10,039 nucleotides of DNA from Akkermansia sp. (GTDB lineage Bacteria; Verrucomicrobiota; Verrucomicrobiia; Verrucomicrobiales; Akkermansiaceae): positions 1-10,039 of the forward strand of contig JAFNWZ010000387.1 of the NCBI GenBank assembly GCA_017379255.1, read 5' to 3'. The notes beneath the pieces were generated by a model. It worked only from the letters and a program-made list of their open reading frames with translations. It was not told the origin of the DNA and searched no databases. Below, piece after piece: positions 7,043 to 10,039 of this stretch. Within the stretch, counting starts at the first letter, position 1, and each line of letters starts with the position of its first letter. Both the position numbers and the translations under genes were made by a program.

Positions 7043-7810
7043 TTAATCTCTCAGCGGGCGGCGGTCGGCATGCGTGCCGGTTTTACCCTCCTCGCGTTCC
7101 ATGGCGCGTTGTTTCCACAGCGGAATGTGCGATTTGCGGGCCTTGAGGCGGCGGCGTTCTGCCACGCGGGCGCGGTGGCGTTCCTGTTCTTCTGCCACTT
7201 TCCGGGCGTGGTCCTGTTCCCTCTGGGCATTTTCTATGCGCTTGCGGATGCGGGCTGAATGTTCATTGCCCGCCGGTGTGATAGTCCACGGCCCTGCGCC
7301 ACCGGATTCTGTGATGGGCAGGCAGAGCATCTGTGGGTCAATGAAGCGCATCTGGCGGTAGAGCAGGTCTCGTATGGTCGAGAGCAGGGCTTTGGGAGGG
7401 AAAAGTCCGGTGTTGCCCAGCTCAATGGTGAACGCCAGGCGTATATGCTTGGCCTGTAAGCTCATGCGTGCCATTTCCCGCAGGGAGATGCCTTCCTCCG
7501 GCTCCTCCTCCGGCGCGCAGAGCGCCGCTGTGCGCAGCAGGAACAGGCAGTCCCTCACCTTGCGGCAGAGTTTTTCTACCAGCTCGCGCACCTTGGGGCG
7601 GGCGTTGAAGCGGTAATCTTTCACCTCCACCAGCCACAGTTCCTTCTTCCCCGGATGATAGAGCACAAAGTCCATCTCCTTGCAACTGTTGCAGAAGTTC
7701 TGCGCGTGGTGCGAATAAAAGGGCGAGCACTCAAAACGGCACACATAGTACCCCGCTTCAAAATTGAAGCGGTGCATACCTTCCACACAACTGGTACCTG
7801 CCTGGAACAC
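7043..7810 (-). CDS. Putative PD-(D/E)XK nuclease, partner of the ATPase
   Basis: 255 aa, GTG start at 7810. The start is supported by GAGGA at 7824-7820, 9 bases upstream inside the end of the ATPase gene; the gap after the ATPase TGA is 2 bases, so translation is coupled. Residues 46-67 read MDFVLYHPGKKELWLVEVKDYR: D47, then E62-x-K64 on a hydrophobic strand, followed by a helix (about 72-92). This is the core signature of PD-(D/E)XK nucleases. A Cys/His cluster just before it (C24, C28, H34, H35, C40, C43) could bind metal. Middle region 110-180 is of unknown fold. The tail (about 183-255) is strongly charged, Arg/Lys-rich and probably coiled coil, suited to nucleic-acid or partner contact. 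I do not recognise a named family. The inferred role is DNA or RNA cleavage controlled by the ATPase, probably in defence. Confidence 0.7.
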   Translation of the reverse strand: MFQAGTSCVEGMHRFNFEAGYYVCRFECSPFYSHHAQNFCNSCKEMDFVLYHPGKKELWLVEVKDYRFNARPKVRELVEKLCRKVRDCLFLLRTAALCAPEEEPEEGISLREMARMSLQAKHIRLAFTIELGNTGLFPPKALLSTIRDLLYRQMRFIDPQMLCLPITESGGAGPWTITPAGNEHSARIRKRIENAQREQDHARKVAEEQERHRARVAERRRLKARKSHIPLWKQRAMEREEGKTGTHADRRPLRD

Positions 7811-7812
7811 CG

Positions 7813-8898
7813 TCAGATTTCCTCGTTGAGTTGGGGCATGAGACTCAGGTAGCGGTCGGCTTGTTCCTGCTCGGCCTCCAGACTATCCAGGTGGGCGAGC
7901 TTGTCGAGCTCATCGGCCTCGCTCACCCGTTTCCCGTCCACCTTACCCGCCTGCAGCCCGAAAAAGCGGCGGCCCACATTCATGTTCTGCGCCTCGGAAA
8001 GCTGGATGACCAGCTCCCGCAGCAGGAACAGGCTGTGCGTGGTGAGCAGCAGCTGAATGCCCGCGCGGCAGAGTGTCATCATCAGGCTCACGAGCAGGGG
8101 CAGATGCCCGGCATTGAGGTTCATCTCCGGCTCATCCCAGAACAGCGCCGTGCCGGGACGCACCGTGCCGTTGCTGATAAGCAGCCCCAGCGTGCCGATG
8201 CGTTTGAACCCCTCTGCAATGAGGTTGAGCTCCAGCGCCTCCTGGCCGGGACGCTGCAGGTAGAAGCGCCCGTTGCGGCGCAGCAGCTTGCCGCCCAGCA
8301 ACTGCTCAATCTGGCGCACCACATAACGCAGCGCCTGGGGCAGGGGAGTGCCGCTTGGTTCGCTCTCCAGCGCGCGGCAGAGCTCCCAGCTGGCGGAATC
8401 CAGCAGCTCCGGGTAGCGTTTACCTGCCTGCATATAGCAGGGGTAAATGGAAAGCACCTCGCGCGGCGAGAGAAAGACAGCATTGTTTCCCAGGTAGCGT
8501 TCCGGCATGGTGGTAATGCGCAACCCCTCTTCCTCGCAATGTGCTTTGAAGTTGAATGCCAGATCGGCTGTGCCTGCAGGCACTTTTTCGCCCTCCAGTG
8601 ATGCGCGGACCTTTGCCTGTACATCTCTGCCACCCTGGCGAGAGGTGAGACTCGTCAAATCATGCGTGCCGAAAACGCGCAGCAAATCCTGCCGCAAGCG
8701 TTTCTCTTCTGCCCACACCTCGGGTAGATCCCGTCTGCTGCCGCCGCATCCCCATTTGCTGATGGCATAGCAAAGCTTCATCAGGTGGCTTTTGCCCGAA
8801 TCATTGCCGCCTACTATGATATTGATTCCGGGGACAAAATGAAACGACTCCTGGTGTTGAAACACCGTCATGCCTTCCACCGTCAGTTTGCGTATCAT
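7813..8898 (-). CDS. AAA/ABC-type (SMC-like) ATPase of accessory cassette
   Basis: 361 aa from the ATG at 8898 (MIRKLTVEGMTVFQ). Order of motifs: an N-terminal strand-turn typical of OLD/RecF-like ATPases ('FVPGINIIVGGNDSGKS'), Walker A GGNDSGKS at 30-37, a central insert about 50-220, the segment LIAEGFKRIGTLGLLI (226-241) at the signature position, Walker B ALFWDEPEMN with D255/E256, and the switch LLLTTHS (283-289). The tail ends in a charged helix with no TOPRIM or nuclease domain. The family (AAA_21/AAA_15) is frequent in phage-defence systems, where the ATPase senses and a nuclease partner acts; here the partner follows 2 bp downstream. The frame is open to a TTG at 8964, but a promoter -10 (8919-8914) lies inside that extension and an AAGG precedes the ATG at 8898, so the shorter form was chosen. 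GC and codon use resemble the host genes. Confidence 0.85.
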   Translation of the reverse strand: MIRKLTVEGMTVFQHQESFHFVPGINIIVGGNDSGKSHLMKLCYAISKWGCGGSRRDLPEVWAEEKRLRQDLLRVFGTHDLTSLTSRQGGRDVQAKVRASLEGEKVPAGTADLAFNFKAHCEEEGLRITTMPERYLGNNAVFLSPREVLSIYPCYMQAGKRYPELLDSASWELCRALESEPSGTPLPQALRYVVRQIEQLLGGKLLRRNGRFYLQRPGQEALELNLIAEGFKRIGTLGLLISNGTVRPGTALFWDEPEMNLNAGHLPLLVSLMMTLCRAGIQLLLTTHSLFLLRELVIQLSEAQNMNVGRRFFGLQAGKVDGKRVSEADELDKLAHLDSLEAEQEQADRYLSLMPQLNEEI

Positions 8899-8913
8899 AT
8901 TGCCTTGCATGCT

Positions 8914-8941
8914 ATCATACAGGGCAAATGAACGCAAGCAA
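8914..8941 (-). promoter_or_regulatory. Promoter candidate of the ATPase-nuclease operon
   Basis: On the minus strand, TATGAT (8919-8914, 5/6 to the -10 consensus) is preceded at 16 bp by TTGCTT (8941-8936, only 3/6). The expected start near 8907 leaves a very short leader with AAGG (8906-8903) before the ATG at 8898. The weak -35 may mean low basal expression or need for an activator. Confidence 0.45.
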
Positions 8942-8981
8942 GGATTTATTGTTTTGCCCGACAATCAGCATTTGGACGCAA

Positions 8982-9003
8982 AAAATGAAAATATTTTCAT
9001 TTT
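8982..9003. repeat. 22-bp perfect AT-rich palindrome
   Basis: Each half is 11 bases, and the centre ATGAAAAT/ATTTTCAT (8985-9000) is flanked by AAA and TTT. It ends 4 bp before the tRNA -35 box and lies about 40 bp upstream of the ATPase -35. Its position and A/T tracts fit an UP element for the tRNA promoter; its symmetry also fits a dimeric repressor site acting on either divergent unit. Confidence 0.7.
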
Positions 9004-9007
9004 AGAC

Positions 9008-9036
9008 TTGCCATTCGCTCCTGTTTCTGCTAAACT
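9008..9036 (+). promoter_or_regulatory. Promoter of tRNA-Val
   Basis: TTGCCA (9008-9013, 5/6) and TAAACT (9031-9036, 4/6) are 17 bp apart. The predicted start near 9043 is only a few bases before the mature 5' end at 9047, so the 5' leader for RNase P is very short. An AT-rich palindrome sits just upstream. Confidence 0.6.
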
Positions 9037-9046
9037 ACTGGCACAC

Positions 9047-9118
9047 GCACGAGTAGCTCAGTGGTAGAGCGGCTGTCTTACACACAGTTGGTCAGGAGTT
9101 CGAATCTCTTCTCGTGTA
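9047..9118 (+). tRNA. tRNA-Val, anticodon UAC
   Basis: The full cloverleaf folds. Acceptor stem GCACGAG (9047-9053) pairs with CTCGTGT (9111-9117), with one G-U pair at the end. U8-A9, D-arm GCTC/GAGC, anticodon stem GCTGT/ACAGT with loop CTTACAC (anticodon TAC, 9079-9081), a 5-nt variable loop, and T-arm AGGAG/CTCTT with loop TTCGAAT follow. The discriminator base is A. The 3' CCA is not encoded (the genome continues TAA), so it must be added by the CCA-adding enzyme. Confidence 0.95.
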
Positions 9119-9128
9119 TAAACCTCGC

Positions 9129-9162
9129 AATCCTCTAACGCTTAATGCGTTAGAGGATTTTT
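9129..9162 (+). terminator. Intrinsic terminator of tRNA-Val
   Basis: AATCCTCTAACGC (9129-9141), loop TTAAT, GCGTTAGAGGATT (9147-9159) form a 13-bp perfect stem followed by TTT, ten bases after the tRNA. The tRNA is therefore a single-gene transcript. Confidence 0.9.
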
Positions 9163-9320
9163 AGTAACAATCAACGACTTAACAACCTTGTGCAGAATCG
9201 GTATACGCCTGTTTTAGCCTACCATTTTGCTCTGAAACCACGCTTCCTATGCGCTCTAGGACTGCAAAGGACTAGGGATGCGGCAGCGCTTTGATTGGGG
9301 CAAGCCCAATTACTACTGAT
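9163..9320. other. Non-coding gap between tRNA terminator and HNH gene
   Basis: No convincing gene was seen. It holds a short direct repeat AGGACT (twice, about 9258-9273) and a modest hairpin, ATTGGG (9294-9299) / CCCAAT (9305-9310), 11 bases beyond the HNH stop. That hairpin has no T-tract in either direction, so it is at best a weak or Rho-assisted 3' end for the HNH transcript. Confidence 0.4.
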
Positions 9321-10039
9321 TCAAAGAAGTAGGTCGCCTTTTCCTAAATTGCAATCAGAACAGAGTGTTTGCAAATTATCGATAACGGTCTCACCTCCTT
9401 GAGACCATGGAATGATATGGTCAACATGTAGAATTGTTGAAGGGGTCGTAGCGGGAGAGGCACCGCATGCTTGACATTTGAAATTATCGCGAGACAAAAC
9501 TTTAAAGCGCAATCTTAAATTTATATTTCTTGGTGTTTTTCGCGCGTCTGAAGAAGATGTTTTTAATGCGTTTTCTTCGTTATTGTCGCAATTATCGGCA
9601 TAAATATTTATCTCTTCGGAAGCGGAATCATGCTCAGCATCCGTTACTCCATTCACATATGCAATGAACGCCTCTAAGGCTTTTCTCCACCCTCCAAATC
9701 TTCGCTTGTAAGTGTCCAGAGAATACTTAGCGAGCGCCAATTTTTGAACATCAGTTGTTGTAGGTTGTCTGCCTAATGTCACCCACATGCGTTCTATATC
9801 CTCGAGACATTCTTTTTCTGTAACTTTCATTTTTGCTTTGCCCGTTGGAGAAAGTCCCGCCATTGTCAAAGCCGTATCCCAATGCTTGAAGCGTTTTATT
9901 ATGTGTGTTGCCGCATACTTACCCCTATCGCAATAATCTTTGTACGAAATGGTAGCGCTATTTAGTTCTTTTGCTACTCTCTGTAAATCATCAAAGTATT
10001 GCTGATTTGAAATGCGGTTTAGTTCATCTTGATTTCTCG
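9321..10039 (-). CDS. HNH endonuclease with homing-type repeats, 5' end outside window
   Basis: The frame is open from the right edge to TGA at 9321; 238 residues are visible and the N-terminus is missing. A TTG at 9869 is in frame but is not the start, because conserved sequence continues upstream. Numbering from the edge, two repeats of the homing-endonuclease-associated HNH_repeat type are visible: about 14-62, ending KRFKHWDTALTMAGL, and about 77-125, ending RRFGGWRKALEAF. An acidic Asn/Ser-rich linker (about 130-165) leads to an HNH domain: C188-x2-C191, HVDH (204-207), DNLQTLC with N221, and C226-x2-C229, with all metal and catalytic positions intact. It is probably a DNA endonuclease of phage, intron or defence origin; the biological role is not visible. 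The gene is clearly AT-richer than the other genes, a sign of recent transfer. Confidence 0.85.
   Translation of the reverse strand, partial: RNQDELNRISNQQYFDDLQRVAKELNSATISYKDYCDRGKYAATHIIKRFKHWDTALTMAGLSPTGKAKMKVTEKECLEDIERMWVTLGRQPTTTDVQKLALAKYSLDTYKRRFGGWRKALEAFIAYVNGVTDAEHDSASEEINIYADNCDNNEENALKTSSSDARKTPRNINLRLRFKVLSRDNFKCQACGASPATTPSTILHVDHIIPWSQGGETVIDNLQTLCSDCNLGKGDLLL

Noticed and set aside
7831..8601. Plus-strand open frame of 256 codons opposite the ATPase
   Set aside because: It lies opposite a gene with intact Walker motifs; the product has no recognisable domain.
8899..8964. TTG at 8964 (or ATG at 8910) as the ATPase start
   Set aside because: A -10 element lies inside the extension, and the ATPase fold begins at MIRKLTVEG, preceded by AAGG.
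1..10039. CRISPR array, insertion sequence or rRNA
   Set aside because: No regularly spaced repeats, transposase motifs, terminal inverted repeats or rRNA sequence were seen.

Overview
The window looks like chromosomal DNA of a GC-rich, Gram-negative bacterium. The best guess is Verrucomicrobiota (Akkermansia-like), from the style of the IF-2, NusA and bL25 proteins and the envelope AsmA-like gene; this was judged by eye and not by a search. Most housekeeping genes have no clear Shine-Dalgarno sequence.

Left two thirds (1-5998, minus strand): one translation/transcription operon read right to left, nusA - infB - rbfA - AsmA-like envelope protein. The last gene runs off the left edge. The operon starts from a promoter that matches the sigma70 consensus exactly (TTGACA, 17 bp, TATAAT). 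A strong intrinsic terminator lies inside the leader, between this promoter and nusA, so expression is probably set by attenuation or readthrough. No rimP gene lies next to nusA. Upstream is a 54-codon minus-strand gene for a probable small lipoprotein.

Middle (6273-7034, plus strand): a single bL25 (CTC-type) ribosomal protein gene with its own promoter, a roughly 110-nt leader with possible structure, and a bidirectional terminator shared with the next, convergent operon.

Right-centre (7043-8941, minus strand): a tight two-gene accessory cassette. The first gene encodes an AAA/ABC-type SMC-like ATPase (361 aa). Two bases later a GTG-start gene encodes a protein with a PD-(D/E)XK nuclease signature, a Cys cluster and a very basic coiled C-terminus. 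This pair is the best candidate in the window for an undescribed, probably anti-phage, system.

Right end (8982-10039): a tRNA-Val(UAC) gene with promoter, AT-rich palindromic upstream element and terminator. After a short gap comes an AT-richer minus-strand gene for an HNH endonuclease with two homing-endonuclease-type repeats, open to the right edge. The tRNA followed by a drop in GC suggests the edge of an integrated element.
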